Assembly (NCBI GenBank): GCA_020638735.1
Contig: JACKHZ010000010.1
Span: forward strand, 62,001-126,000
DNA length: 64,000 bases
From: Planctomycetota bacterium
GTDB lineage: Bacteria; Planctomycetota; UBA1135; UBA2386
Reading direction: 5' to 3'
The position numbers were made by a program, and so were the translations under genes. Of the stretch, positions 1 to 7,679 are shown piece after piece (position 1 is the stretch's first letter; every line of letters begins with the position of its first letter). The notes beneath the pieces were generated by a model that saw nothing but the letters and a program-made list of their open reading frames with translations, was not told the DNA's origin and made no database searches.

Positions 1-837
1 GAGGTCGTGCACCACGGCTACAGCGACGAGGTGATGACCTCGCGCGACAAGACGGCGCGCAACGAGCGGCTGTTCCAGCGGCAGCTCCAGGACGCACCGG
101 ACGACATCTACAACCACTACAAGTACGGCGACTTCCTGCGTCGCGTGCCCGGCCGCAGCGCCGACGCGCGCCGGCTGCTCGACCGCTGCTTCGACCTGAT
201 CCTCGCCGCGTCGCCGACGCTGCCGCGCAGCCTGCCGTACGCCGGCGAGGTCGCGGCGCTGTGCGCGCTCGAGGCCGAACGCGCCGGCGACGGCGCGCGC
301 GCCCGCGAGGTCCTCGACGTCGCGCTGCGACGCTTCGTGCCGACGCCCAACCTGCACTACCTCGCCGCCAGCCTGGCGCTCGTCGACGGCCGCAGCGAGA
401 CCGCGATCCATCACTACCGGCGCTGCCTCGCCTACCGCGGCCAGGTCCTGGTCGTGCCGATCCAGGAGGGCATCACCAGCTACGTGTCGCTGGTCGGCAT
501 CGCCCAGGCGTGGCTGCAGCGCGGCGACCACGCCCGCGCCCGCCGGCTGATGGAGCAGGCGATCGCGATCGCGCCCGACTACGAGGTCGCGTACCTCGCG
601 CTGTCGCGGCTCTGGCTCGAGGCGGGCGACGTCGCGCGCGCGCTGTCGACGCTGACCGGCTACCTGGACGAGCACCCGGAGAGCCCGGGCGCCTGCCAAC
701 AGACCATGCTCATCCTGCACCGGCTCGGCAGAACCGACGCCGCGCGGCAGATGGGCCGACACACCGTGCGCTTGCTCGAGGCGCGTGCCCTCGATCACGA
801 AGCAGCCGCAGTCAACGAGATCCTGGCCAGACTCTGA
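1..837 (+). CDS. TPR-containing family-2 glycosyltransferase, C-terminal part (gene starts before the window)
   Basis: The frame is open from base 1, so this is the 3' end of a longer gene. The first visible residues (VVHHGYSDEV, then a K-x-x-RNE run) resemble the segment that follows the catalytic GT-A domain in SunS-like glycosyltransferases (family pattern roughly HxGYxxE...KxxRN). In that family the segment is followed by TPR repeats, and the rest of this protein is helical TPR-like pairs, clearest around residues 35-65, 165-200 and 200-235. The catalytic DxD region would lie upstream and cannot be seen. A TPR gene follows 34 bases downstream and a flagellin cluster lies 3 kb away, so a role in modifying a surface protein such as flagellin is plausible but inferred. 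It could also be a plain TPR protein; a GTG at base 7 would then be its start. Confidence 0.6.
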   Translation, partial: EVVHHGYSDEVMTSRDKTARNERLFQRQLQDAPDDIYNHYKYGDFLRRVPGRSADARRLLDRCFDLILAASPTLPRSLPYAGEVAALCALEAERAGDGARAREVLDVALRRFVPTPNLHYLAASLALVDGRSETAIHHYRRCLAYRGQVLVVPIQEGITSYVSLVGIAQAWLQRGDHARARRLMEQAIAIAPDYEVAYLALSRLWLEAGDVARALSTLTGYLDEHPESPGACQQTMLILHRLGRTDAARQMGRHTVRLLEARALDHEAAAVNEILARL

Positions 838-871
838 TGGCCGTGACACCCCCCCGGAGATGGAGACGAAG

Positions 872-1498
872 ATGACCACGATGACCCAGAAGCCGACGGC
901 TGCGCCGTCGATCACCCCCAACAGTGGGTTCCCGACGATCCCGACCCGGATCCGCGACATGCGCGACGCCCAGGTGCCGCCGCTGGTCGTGTCGCCGGCC
1001 GCGGAGCAGGACAAGCAGGCCGTCTGCCAGAGCCTGTCGGAGCTCGGCATCAAGCTCGCCGAGGTGCACCGCACCGCGGCCGAGGCCTACCTGTCGCAGG
1101 CGATGTACGACGAGGCGCTGCCGCACCTGGGCGCCGCCGCGACGTTCTCCCCGACCGAGATGGAGTACCACCTCCAGTACGGCTTCGTGCAGTACCTCAC
1201 CGGCGACGACATCGGCGCCATCAAGTCGTTCAACACCGTCATCGCCGCCGACGAGAACCACGGCGAGGCCTGGTTCAACCTGGGCATGGTGCTGTTCGGC
1301 CAGGAGCAGCACAGCGAGGCCGAATACTGCTTCTCGCGCGCCTGCCAGATCGACGGCAAGGACGCCCAGACCTGGAACAACCGCGGCGTCTGCCTGTGGC
1401 GCATGGAGCGCCTCGACGACGCGCGCACGTGCTTCCAGAACGCGATCAAGATCGACCCGAACGACGCCGACGCGAAGTACAACCTGAGCGCGATCTGA
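872..1498 (+). CDS. TPR repeat protein
   Basis: This is a 208-residue protein. Residues 1-60 are low-complexity and Pro/Thr-rich; residues about 66-205 form four TPR units with the usual W/Y-LG-Y-A-F-P spacing (for example WFNLGMVLF and WNNRGVCLW). The spacing of Ala/Gly residues and the single compact array resemble SycD/LcrH-type secretion chaperones, but that is only an analogy. The start chosen is ATG 872, which has GGAG at 862-865 with six bases of spacing; in-frame ATGs at 860 and 881 are alternatives. No signal peptide is visible, so it is probably cytoplasmic. It follows the glycosyltransferase/TPR gene closely and is likely co-transcribed with it. Confidence 0.8.
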   Translation: MTTMTQKPTAAPSITPNSGFPTIPTRIRDMRDAQVPPLVVSPAAEQDKQAVCQSLSELGIKLAEVHRTAAEAYLSQAMYDEALPHLGAAATFSPTEMEYHLQYGFVQYLTGDDIGAIKSFNTVIAADENHGEAWFNLGMVLFGQEQHSEAEYCFSRACQIDGKDAQTWNNRGVCLWRMERLDDARTCFQNAIKIDPNDADAKYNLSAI

Positions 1499-1660
1499 AC
1501 GGGGCCGTCACGGTAGTCGAACGGCGCGTGCGACGAGCGCGCGCCGGGTGACGACCTGTGTCAGGTGCGCGGCAGAGCCTTCCCGGCCTCACGGTCGGCG
1601 GGCTCTGCCGCTGCGTACGCCGGCGGCTTCGCGAGTCGGTCGGCGATAGGCTTCGCGACG

Positions 1661-1939
1661 ATGCAGCCGTCCGTCGAGCAGGAGATCGTCACGAACGTCG
1701 CCGACGAGCCGAACGGCCGCAGCATTGCGTGGCTTTGCCGGTTCGTCCGCAGCCACGGCTGCGACGGGCCGATGCTCGTGTTGCGCAAGATGGTGCGCGC
1801 CGGGTTCGTCGTGCTGGTCGACGTCGATGGCGAACCGCTGCCGGAATGGCGCTGCGAAGAGGTCTGGCGCAACGGCAGCGAGGAGGCGTCGGTGCGCGTC
1901 GTCGCCACGGACGCGGGAGTCGATTGGGGCTACAGTTGA
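1661..1939 (+). CDS. Small hypothetical protein (92 aa)
   Basis: I do not recognise the family. ATG 1661 gives 92 residues with a mixed alpha/beta composition (a hydrophobic strand FVVLVDVDGE near residue 55) ending in DWGYS. A longer reading from 1565 adds Ala/Ser-rich sequence that looks like translated spacer, so it was not used. It is the first of six consecutive small plus-strand genes of unknown function that run up to the filament cluster. The next gene starts 16 bases after its stop. The absence of a signal peptide suggests a cytoplasmic protein. Existence of the gene is moderately supported by frame length and context only. Confidence 0.5.
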   Translation: MQPSVEQEIVTNVADEPNGRSIAWLCRFVRSHGCDGPMLVLRKMVRAGFVVLVDVDGEPLPEWRCEEVWRNGSEEASVRVVATDAGVDWGYS

Positions 1940-1955
1940 CGATCGGGACTGCGCC

Positions 1956-2459
1956 ATGGTCGATCGTCGCAAGCACGCACCTGCCGCCTTCGGGCTCTAC
2001 TACTCCGTCGCCGCGCTGCTCGGCCTGGCCGCCCACACGCTGCTCGCGTCGCCGCTGTGCCACGAGTCGGCACGTGTGCTCCGGCTCTGGTCGTTGGTCT
2101 CGATCGGCTCCTCGGTGGTCGCCTCGCTGGTGGCTGCGGGGCTGTTGCGCGCCTTGATCCGCGGGACCACTACGGCATCACTGTTGGCCGCCGGCGTGCT
2201 GCATCCGTTCGTCAGCTCGTTCGTCTTCGTGCCGCTGTTGATCACCGGGACACAGCTCTTGAGGGGAGAGGTCCAGGCGTTGCCGAGTGCCATGCTCTAC
2301 GCCATCTACGGCCCCCTGTTCTGCGGGTTGACGGCCTACCTCACGGTGCCTCTTGGCATCGCCGGCGTGTGGCTGATGCGAACGCTCTGGCACCGCGGCG
2401 GAGCTGGCGGCTCAATGCGACGCGCCTCGGCACGTGCGATGGCGGAGCCCGGGCGATGA
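1956..2459 (+). CDS. Hypothetical membrane protein (4 predicted TM segments)
   Basis: This 167-residue protein has four hydrophobic stretches, near residues 11-31, 44-66, 75-98 and 112-142, and an Arg-rich C-terminal tail (residues 145-167), as expected for a small polytopic inner-membrane protein with a cytoplasmic tail. ATG 1956 is the start that places the first helix correctly; the frame is open much further upstream, but that part overlaps the preceding gene. Its stop overlaps the start of the next gene (ATG 2456 within ATGA), which implies translational coupling. No family is recognised and no function is proposed. Confidence 0.6.
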   Translation: MVDRRKHAPAAFGLYYSVAALLGLAAHTLLASPLCHESARVLRLWSLVSIGSSVVASLVAAGLLRALIRGTTTASLLAAGVLHPFVSSFVFVPLLITGTQLLRGEVQALPSAMLYAIYGPLFCGLTAYLTVPLGIAGVWLMRTLWHRGGAGGSMRRASARAMAEPGR

Positions 2460-2749
2460 CCAACTACATCCCGCGCTACGCCAAGAAGAACGATCGCTTC
2501 CACGCGCTCGAGGCGAGTCTGGTGAGGCTGTTGCGCGCTGGGGCGGCGGACGACGATATCGAACGTGCCGCCGACGAGGTGCGCGAGCAGAAGATCCGAG
2601 CGCTGCGGGCGCGAAAGGCCAAGTTCCCGCCGAAGGAGAGTTCGGCGGCCGAACTGGCGGCGCTCGACGAGGGCATCGCCGCTTGGCAGCAAGTGGAGCT
2701 GAGCGCCTTGCTCGAGATCTACCGACGGCACGCCGCGCACGACGCCTGA
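2456..2749 (+). CDS. Small hypothetical helical protein (97 aa)
   Basis: The start ATG 2456 overlaps the stop of the upstream membrane-protein gene by four bases (ATGA), so the two are probably translationally coupled. The product is 97 residues, strongly charged and almost entirely helical. It opens with MTNYIPRYAKKNDRF and contains a basic patch (residues 44-58, REQKIRALRARKAKF) followed by an acidic/Ala stretch. The pattern is that of a short helical-hairpin or coiled-coil protein. There is no signal peptide. The family is not recognised. Confidence 0.6.
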   Translation: MTNYIPRYAKKNDRFHALEASLVRLLRAGAADDDIERAADEVREQKIRALRARKAKFPPKESSAAELAALDEGIAAWQQVELSALLEIYRRHAAHDA

Positions 2750-2851
2750 GCGTCGACCGCAGCTGGAGCGCGGCTACGGCGACAGGTGGTCCCAGCGTGT
2801 GTCCACGTTGCACCTCACCCGCTGGAAGACCCGGCGCGGCCGCCCCTGACC

Positions 2852-3136
2852 ATGACCGACCAAGCCCTGCTCGCCGCCCGCTCCGTCTTTCTCCGCGCCG
2901 CGTTCTTCGCCGTGATGCTCGCGCCGTTCGCCGCGCTGCTCCACCCGCGGGATCACGCGGATCTGCTCGCGATCTCGCTGATCGCCACGGGCATGGTCAG
3001 CGTCTCGCTCTGGTGGTGGTGCGACCATCTGCTCGACATGCGCCGCGTCGTGCGGAGCCTGGCGGCGAGCCTCGGCACGTCGGTGCGACGGGACGGCGCA
3101 ATCGCCCGACCACCGGCCAACCTCGAGGGCAACTGA
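2852..3136 (+). CDS. Small hypothetical membrane protein (2 TM)
   Basis: ATG 2852 gives 94 residues with two hydrophobic segments (about residues 13-33 and 39-60, the latter ending in SLWWWCDHLLD), then a basic tail. Its stop overlaps the following ATG (TGATG at 3134-3138), so it is coupled to the next gene, which is also a small membrane protein. A 22-residue extension to 2786 is possible but would bury the first helix behind a Pro-rich leader. No homologous family is recognised; the context is a row of small unknown genes. Confidence 0.55.
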   Translation: MTDQALLAARSVFLRAAFFAVMLAPFAALLHPRDHADLLAISLIATGMVSVSLWWWCDHLLDMRRVVRSLAASLGTSVRRDGAIARPPANLEGN

Positions 3137-3420
3137 TGCCGCCGGTATGGGTGTGGCCGCTGTTCGGCGGCCTCGTCGCCGCGGCGATCACGATCCGCGT
3201 CGTCGTGCACTTCGTCGACAAGCGCCGCATCCGCCGGCTGATCGCGAAGAAGGGCTGGTCCGTCGTGAGCATCTCGTGGGCGCCGTTGTCACGCGGCGCG
3301 ATCTTCGAGCAGCACGAGCGCCAGTATCGGGTTCGCTACCGCGACGAATTGCGGCGTGAGCAGACCCGGCTGTGCAAGACCGGTCTGCTGACCGGCGTAT
3401 ACTGGCGCGACGAGGGTTGA
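3136..3420 (+). CDS. Small hypothetical membrane-anchored protein
   Basis: The 94-residue product starts at ATG 3136, overlapping the stop of the upstream gene. One N-terminal helix (residues 3-25) is followed directly by a very basic stretch (DKRRIRRLIAKKGW), so the C-terminal domain should be cytoplasmic. That domain contains a beta-rich segment with ISWAPLS, IFEQHERQYRVRYRD and ends GVYWRDEG; this layout resembles small single-TM proteins that carry a beta-barrel or SH3-like domain, but no family can be named. The next gene starts 13 bases after the stop. Confidence 0.55.
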   Translation: MPPVWVWPLFGGLVAAAITIRVVVHFVDKRRIRRLIAKKGWSVVSISWAPLSRGAIFEQHERQYRVRYRDELRREQTRLCKTGLLTGVYWRDEG

Positions 3421-3433
3421 ACTCCACCTGGCG

Positions 3434-3859
3434 ATGCGTGACGACCTGACGAGACTCGGCATTGCCCTCGCCCCGGTGGAGCAGTCGACGACCGAGCTGC
3501 ATCTGCACTCCTTCGTCGATCGCTTCCTCGTCGAGCCGACGCGCGTCCGGGTGCGCAACGTGATCCGCCGGCAGGGTTGGCGCGCGGCGGCCAGCCGAGG
3601 CCTGGTGTTGCCGCGGCTCGACACGCAGCTGTGCGTGCTGGACGAACGACACAGTCGTCCGGACGAGTTCCCGCCGCAGTATCGGCGTGCCGGGGTCTAC
3701 ATCGACGACGAGGCGCTCGGTCTGTCGATGACGTTGGAGCAAGCCTCGCGACTCTCGCAGAAGCGGGGCGTCGTCGGGCTCTACTCGATCGAGCCCGGGC
3801 GACTCGCCGTGCTGTTCAACAACGAATGGGGCGTCTGGTACTGCTGCGCGCCCGACTGA
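3434..3859 (+). CDS. Hypothetical protein (141 aa)
   Basis: This is the last of the six small plus-strand genes and is convergent with the filament cluster, 21 bases from the end of the FliT-position gene. The 141 residues look soluble, with alternating strands and helices and a C-terminal beta-hairpin-like end (LAVLFNNEWGVWYCC). The tail has two adjacent cysteines. ATG 3434 is the only sensible start, 13 bases after the previous stop. I do not recognise the family. It is probably co-transcribed with the genes upstream. Confidence 0.55.
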   Translation: MRDDLTRLGIALAPVEQSTTELHLHSFVDRFLVEPTRVRVRNVIRRQGWRAAASRGLVLPRLDTQLCVLDERHSRPDEFPPQYRRAGVYIDDEALGLSMTLEQASRLSQKRGVVGLYSIEPGRLAVLFNNEWGVWYCCAPD

Positions 3860-3880
3860 GCAGCCGTCAGGTCGCGGCGC

Positions 3881-4234
3881 TCAGACGCTGGCGCGAACGC
3901 GGTGGTCGCCGCGATCGCCGCCGTAGCCGCGCAGCGCCTTCTGGCCCTTGCGCGCGCGCGCCAGCTCGTCGCGGATGCCGTCCATGCCGGCCTTCATCGC
4001 GTGCTGCAGCCGGGCGAACGCGAGCGTCGCCTCGCCGCGCAGCGCCGCTTCGGCCGGGGTGTCCACGGTGCCGTCACCGGCGGCGACGAGCTGCTCGTCG
4101 GCGAGCTCCAACAGGTTCTCGACGCGGTCCAGGTCGCCCTGGCCGATCGCTTCGAACGCCTGGTTCCAGCACGCCGCGAGCTCGCGCAGCGCGAACGCCG
4201 CGTCGCTGTCGGCCTCAGGCGGGGATGATGCCAT
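3881..4234 (-). CDS. Putative FliT-position flagellar protein
   Basis: The 117-residue, mainly helical protein is encoded directly downstream of fliS; its start ATG (4234) lies 20 bases inside the end of fliS. In many flagellated bacteria the gene right after fliS encodes FliT or a FliT-like export chaperone for FliD, of similar length (about 100-120 residues). Visible features are a helical segment with FALRELAACWNQAFEAIGQGDLDRVENLLELADEQL (given here only as the region at residues 13-50) and a basic Gly/Arg tail. Sequence similarity to FliT cannot be claimed by eye, so the assignment rests on position, size and helical content. Confidence 0.5.
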   Translation of the reverse strand: MASSPPEADSDAAFALRELAACWNQAFEAIGQGDLDRVENLLELADEQLVAAGDGTVDTPAEAALRGEATLAFARLQHAMKAGMDGIRDELARARKGQKALRGYGGDRGDHRVRASV

Positions 4235-4595
4235 CCCAGCCTTCCTTCAGCGTGCGCATCACCTGCGCGGCGTTGGCGACGCCGACCGGGGTGCGCGACA
4301 GGTTGGCCTGGCTCAGCTGGTCGAGGCAGTACTCGTAGAGGCGATCGAGGTCCTTCGACAGCTCGCCGCCGGCGGCGTGGTCGAGCGCGGCGCGCAGCTC
4401 GCCGATGATGCCCATGACGCGGCTCAGCGACTGGCCGACGTCCGGCGAACGGGCCGTCTTGCTGTCGGTGAGGCCGATGCGGCACTTCTCGAGGTGCTTG
4501 AGGGCGCCGTCGTAGAGCATGCGGACCAGCTTCTCTGGCGAAGCGGTCATCACGGCGTTTCGTTGGTAGGTGGCGGCGGCTTGCGCGTAGCTCAT
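4215..4595 (-). CDS. fliS: Flagellar export chaperone FliS
   Basis: FliS binds the C-terminal helix of flagellin in the cytoplasm and prevents premature polymerisation. The 126-residue product has the family's usual length and its characteristic opening: a short Tyr/Gln-rich start (YAQAAATYQRNAV), then the SPEKLVRMLYDGAL motif at about residues 18-32, which is the most conserved part of FliS. The helical bundle continues to KEGW near the C-terminus. It sits between fliD (42 bases upstream) and the FliT-position gene, the standard order fliD-fliS-(fliT). Its start is preceded by a purine-rich stretch (CAGGAGACAGAAC on the coding strand). Confidence 0.93.
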   Translation of the reverse strand: MSYAQAAATYQRNAVMTASPEKLVRMLYDGALKHLEKCRIGLTDSKTARSPDVGQSLSRVMGIIGELRAALDHAAGGELSKDLDRLYEYCLDQLSQANLSRTPVGVANAAQVMRTLKEGWDGIIPA

Positions 4596-4637
4596 GTTCT
4601 GTCTCCTGTGGGGGATGTCGGGGGTGAAGGTCGTGGC

Positions 4638-6020
4638 TCAGCGGGTGCTCTGAGCGATGTTGCCGATCGAGCTGCCCTGGCCCTGCAGCTTGGCCAGCAG
4701 CGTCTCGAGGTTGGCGTACTTGACGGTCAGCTGCTGCTCGTAGAGCGTCAGCCGGCGTTCGCCGTCGTCGATGCGACGCTGCGTGTCCTTGACCTGGCGG
4801 TCGAAGCTGTCGCTGCGCGACTTGAGCAGGCCGTCCACCGAGTCGGTGTAGACGTCGATCTGCGTCTCGAACCGCGCGGCGATGCCGGTGCCGGCGTTGG
4901 TGAACAGCGCGGTGACGGCGTTCTCGTCGGTCGAGAGCGCCTCCTCGAACTTGCTCTGGTTGAACTCGAGCTTGCCCTGCGTGTCCGCCTTGATGCCGAT
5001 CTGCGACAGCAGCTGGTAGGCGTCGTTGCCGGTGTCGGACACCAGGCCGCCGGCGATCTGGCGCAGGCTGCTGCGCATCGAGCGCAGCGTCGCGTCGCCG
5101 AACACCGGGCTCTTGGCCTTGCCGTCGGCGTCGAGCGCGTTCTGCGCCTGGAAGAAGTCGACCACCGCGTTGTAGGCGTCGACCATCTCCTTGACGTTCT
5201 TGCTCGTCTCCTCGGCGTCGGTCGCGACGGTGATGGTCACGTCCTTGGTGTCGTCGGCGGACTTGAGGTCCAGCGAGATGCCGTTCCACAGGTCGGAGAC
5301 CGTGTTGGTCGAGCGGAAGACGCTGATGTTGTTGACCACCAGCTCGGCGTCGCCGGCCGGGGAGACCGGGTTGCCGCCGAGGTCCTCGATCAGCTGCTGG
5401 AAGGTCGCGCCGCCGTCGTCGAAGTCGATCGTGAAGCCGTTCTGTGCGCCCGGATCCTTGGCGCGCACGACCAGCTGGTAGCGCTGCGACGGGTCCGAGT
5501 TGCCGGTGTCGATGACCTCGGCGCGCACGCCGATGTCGCTGGCGTCGTCCTCGGTGTTGATCGCCGCGGCGATGCCGTCGAGGCTGGAGTCGTTGGTGCT
5601 GACGACGTGCGTGACGCCGCCGCTCGTGACCATGAACGACACCGTGCCGCCGTCGAGCGGCGTCGAGCGCGAGCTGTTGCCGACGGCGTTGACCTGCGCG
5701 GTCGCCAGGCTCTTGACCTTGACCGTGTAGGAGCCCGGCGTCGCGCTGCTGCTGGCGCTGGCGGTGACGATCGACTCGTCGTCCGACGTCGCCTTCATCT
5801 TCAGGAAGTCGCCCGACGTCTTCAGCTTCTTGGCCGCGGTCGTGAGCTTGTCGAGCAGCCCCTTGAGGTCGCTGAACAGCGACTTCTGCTTGCCCAGCGA
5901 GGTCTTCTTGGTCTCGAGCGCGGTGATCGGTCGACGTTCGACGGCGACCAGCGCGGAGATGATCGCCTTCGTGTCCAGGCCGGACGCGAGGCCACCGAAG
6001 CTGATTCCTGCGGAAGACAT
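4638..6020 (-). CDS. fliD: Flagellar filament capping protein FliD (hook-associated protein 2)
   Basis: FliD forms the cap at the filament tip under which exported flagellin folds. The 460-residue protein begins with the typical FliD N-terminus: SSAGISFGGLASGLDTKAI at residues 2-20 and a DL-K-LL-KL heptad region. A beta-rich middle follows, with TPGSYTVKVKSLATAQ and repeated Asp/Gly turns. The C-terminal coiled coil (about residues 375-450) includes LTLYEQQLTVKYANLETLL, as in other FliD proteins. Its length is in the usual 430-480 range. It is first in the fliD-fliS-FliT-position transcription unit, and a sigma-28-like promoter lies just upstream (6055-6082). Confidence 0.95.
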   Translation of the reverse strand: MSSAGISFGGLASGLDTKAIISALVAVERRPITALETKKTSLGKQKSLFSDLKGLLDKLTTAAKKLKTSGDFLKMKATSDDESIVTASASSSATPGSYTVKVKSLATAQVNAVGNSSRSTPLDGGTVSFMVTSGGVTHVVSTNDSSLDGIAAAINTEDDASDIGVRAEVIDTGNSDPSQRYQLVVRAKDPGAQNGFTIDFDDGGATFQQLIEDLGGNPVSPAGDAELVVNNISVFRSTNTVSDLWNGISLDLKSADDTKDVTITVATDAEETSKNVKEMVDAYNAVVDFFQAQNALDADGKAKSPVFGDATLRSMRSSLRQIAGGLVSDTGNDAYQLLSQIGIKADTQGKLEFNQSKFEEALSTDENAVTALFTNAGTGIAARFETQIDVYTDSVDGLLKSRSDSFDRQVKDTQRRIDDGERRLTLYEQQLTVKYANLETLLAKLQGQGSSIGNIAQSTR

Positions 6021-6054
6021 GGCAGTGGGTGCGGTCGTGACCGCTTACTGGTGA

Positions 6055-6082
6055 CTATCGGAACAGTGCCGATGTCACTTGA
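6055..6082 (-). promoter_or_regulatory. Candidate sigma-28-type promoter of fliD
   Basis: On the minus strand the -10-like element CCGATAG (6055-6061) is preceded, about 15-16 bases away, by TCAAG (6078-6082). This is close to the flagellar sigma-28 consensus TAAA-N15-GCCGATAA, with six of eight matches in the -10 and three of four in the -35. It sits 35 bases upstream of the fliD ATG, in a spacer that is less GC-rich than its surroundings. The assignment is by motif only. Confidence 0.35.
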
Positions 6083-6147
6083 CCCCTGACGGCGGATTCC
6101 GGCCTTGTCGTGGTCGGTTCGCGGCGGGCGGGGTGCGGTCGACCGGG

Positions 6148-6558
6148 TCAGAAGGACCGGTCGACGAGCGCGCCGTGGTGCTGGCGCAGGTGGTCCACCA
6201 GCGGCCCGGCATCCGATTCGGGCACGGTGTACATCAGCTCGCCAGTGCGGCGGTTGCGGATCACGAAGGTCACCTTGGACTCCTCCGTGTCGACCTCGAT
6301 GTCGAGGTCGGCGTCGCCGGGAAGCGACAGGAAGCGGGTCACCGACTCGATGGCCTTCTGGCGTCGCGCCTCGGCGTCCGGGTCGGGCCTGGCCTCGGTC
6401 TCCTGGTCGGTGCGGCTGCTCGCCAGGGCTCCGCCGTGTCGCGGTGCGACGGGTGGCGCAGCGTCAGCGGTCCCCTTCTCCTTGGGGTCCTGGGTCGGCA
6501 GCGATCGGGCGCGCGGGTCCATTGCGCGTTCACCGAGCGAAGTGCGGTCGAGGTCCAT
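6148..6558 (-). CDS. flaG: FlaG family flagellar protein
   Basis: FlaG proteins are small cytoplasmic proteins encoded next to flagellin and fliD that affect filament length; the exact role is unsettled. The 136-residue product has a long charged leader (residues 1-70) and then the family's beta-rich C-terminal domain: DLDIEVDTEESKVTFVI, RRTGELMYTVPES and a closing LVDHLRQHHGALVD. This corresponds to the FlaG pattern of a strand, a (D/N)RxTGE-x-(I/V)xxIP turn and a G-x-L-x-D end. The leader is longer than usual. It lies between flagellin 1 and fliD on the same strand, 83 bases after the flagellin stop. Confidence 0.8.
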   Translation of the reverse strand: MDLDRTSLGERAMDPRARSLPTQDPKEKGTADAAPPVAPRHGGALASSRTDQETEARPDPDAEARRQKAIESVTRFLSLPGDADLDIEVDTEESKVTFVIRNRRTGELMYTVPESDAGPLVDHLRQHHGALVDRSF

Positions 6559-6641
6559 GTCGTCTCCTTGTCGTTCCGGCCGCCGCCGGACCTCGCGGCC
6601 CGACGGCGTCCTGATTCCTCAGAGCCCCTGCCGCCAGTCGA

Positions 6642-7469
6642 TCAGCCCAGCAGACGCAGGGCCGACTGGGGCTGGGCGTTGGCCTGCGCCAACACCGAGA
6701 TGCTGGCCTGCTGCAGGATGTTGTTGCGCGTCAGCTGCGCGGTCTCGTAGGCGACGTCGACGTCGCGGATCCGGGACTCGGCGGCGCTGAGGTTCTCGGT
6801 CTGGATGGCCAGGTTGTTGATCGTGCTGCCGAGGCGGTTCTGGACCGCGCCGAGCGAGCCGCGCAGCGAGCTGACCGAGTTGATGGCCGCGTCGATGTTG
6901 GTGATCGCCGTGGTCGTGGTGCCGCCCGAGCCGATGTCGAGCGACTGCAGCGACAGCGACGTGCTCAGCGACGCGCTCAGCGACACGGAGATCGTGTCGA
7001 TGCCCGAGGTCGTGCCGAAGCCGACCTGGAAGGTCACCGAGCTCGACGAGCCGTCGAGCAGCTTGATGCCCGAGAACTCGGTCGAGCGACCGATGCGGTT
7101 CACCTCGCCGACGAGGCTCTGGAACTCTTCGTCGAGCGTCTCCTTGTCCTGGCTGCTGACCGAGCCGTTGCTCGACTGCACCGCCAGCTCACGCAGGCGG
7201 GTCAGGATCGAGCTGACCTCGTTGAGCGCGCCCTCGGCGGTCTGCACGAGGGAGATGCCGTCGTTGGCGTTGCGCTTGGCCTGGTCGAGCGACTTGATCT
7301 GCGAGCGCAGGCGCTCCGAGATCGCGAGGCCGGCGGCGTCGTCGGCGGCGCTCGAGATGCGCAGGCCGGTCGACAGACGACGGAAGTTGCCGCTCAGCTT
7401 GTCGGTGACGCCCGACAGGTTGCGTTGCGCGTTGATCGACGCGACGTTGGTGTTGACACGAAGTCCCAT
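6642..7469 (-). CDS. fliC: Flagellin (copy 1)
   Basis: The 275-residue flagellin contains only the conserved terminal domains. The N-terminal D0/D1 helices start GLRVNTNVASINAQRNL and carry RRLSTGLRISSAADDAAG and AISERLRSQ. The C-terminal D1/D0 helices include SLRGSLGAVQNRL, ENLSAAESRIRDVDVA and QASISVLAQANAQ. The surface-exposed D2/D3 domains of enteric flagellins are missing, giving a thin-type monomer. ATG 7469 is preceded by GAGAGGAACC on the coding strand. An upstream in-frame reading to 7640 is spacer and was rejected. It is the last of four tandem copies, and its 3' third is identical at the DNA level to copy 3. Confidence 0.97.
   Translation of the reverse strand: MGLRVNTNVASINAQRNLSGVTDKLSGNFRRLSTGLRISSAADDAAGLAISERLRSQIKSLDQAKRNANDGISLVQTAEGALNEVSSILTRLRELAVQSSNGSVSSQDKETLDEEFQSLVGEVNRIGRSTEFSGIKLLDGSSSSVTFQVGFGTTSGIDTISVSLSASLSTSLSLQSLDIGSGGTTTTAITNIDAAINSVSSLRGSLGAVQNRLGSTINNLAIQTENLSAAESRIRDVDVAYETAQLTRNNILQQASISVLAQANAQPQSALRLLG
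6661..6914 (-). repeat. 254-bp exact repeat, copy A (3' part of flagellin 1)
   Basis: Read base by base, positions 6661-6914 match 8913-9166 without a difference (constant offset 2252), covering the codons for about residues 185-269. The flanking bases differ immediately on both sides. Such exact identity over synonymous sites suggests recent gene conversion or recent duplication. Confidence 0.85.
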
Positions 7470-7623
7470 TGGTTCCTCTCCCCGTTGATTGGCTCTGTGG
7501 TGTGGTGGTGGACGCCTGGACGTCCGCCGTGGTGAGGATCGGCACACCGGCGGGCGGCGACTGAAGGTGTTCCGTCGGTTTTTCGAGCACCCTGTCGCGA
7601 ATGTCGACGACGCGGCGATGCCA

Positions 7624-7668
7624 CCGCGGCGTCGGCGCACCGGGCGCGCCCGGCTCGGCGCGCCGCGG
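7624..7668 (-). terminator. Possible terminator after flagellin 2
   Basis: The arms CCGCGGCG (7624-7631) and CGCCGCGG (7661-7668) are complementary and enclose a GC-rich interior, 12 bases past the flagellin 2 stop. No T-run follows, so it may be a Rho-type or mRNA-stabilising hairpin. Confidence 0.3.
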
Positions 7669-7679
7669 CGGGCCGCTGC

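Noticed and set aside
785..1498. Start at 785 for the TPR protein
   Set aside because: It would overlap the preceding gene by 53 bases; ATG 872 has a well-spaced ribosome-binding site.
3948..6089. 713-codon plus-strand open frame opposite fliD and fliS
   Set aside because: It is antisense to two well-recognised flagellar genes and its product is Arg/Ala/Val-rich without domains; such frames are expected in very GC-rich DNA.
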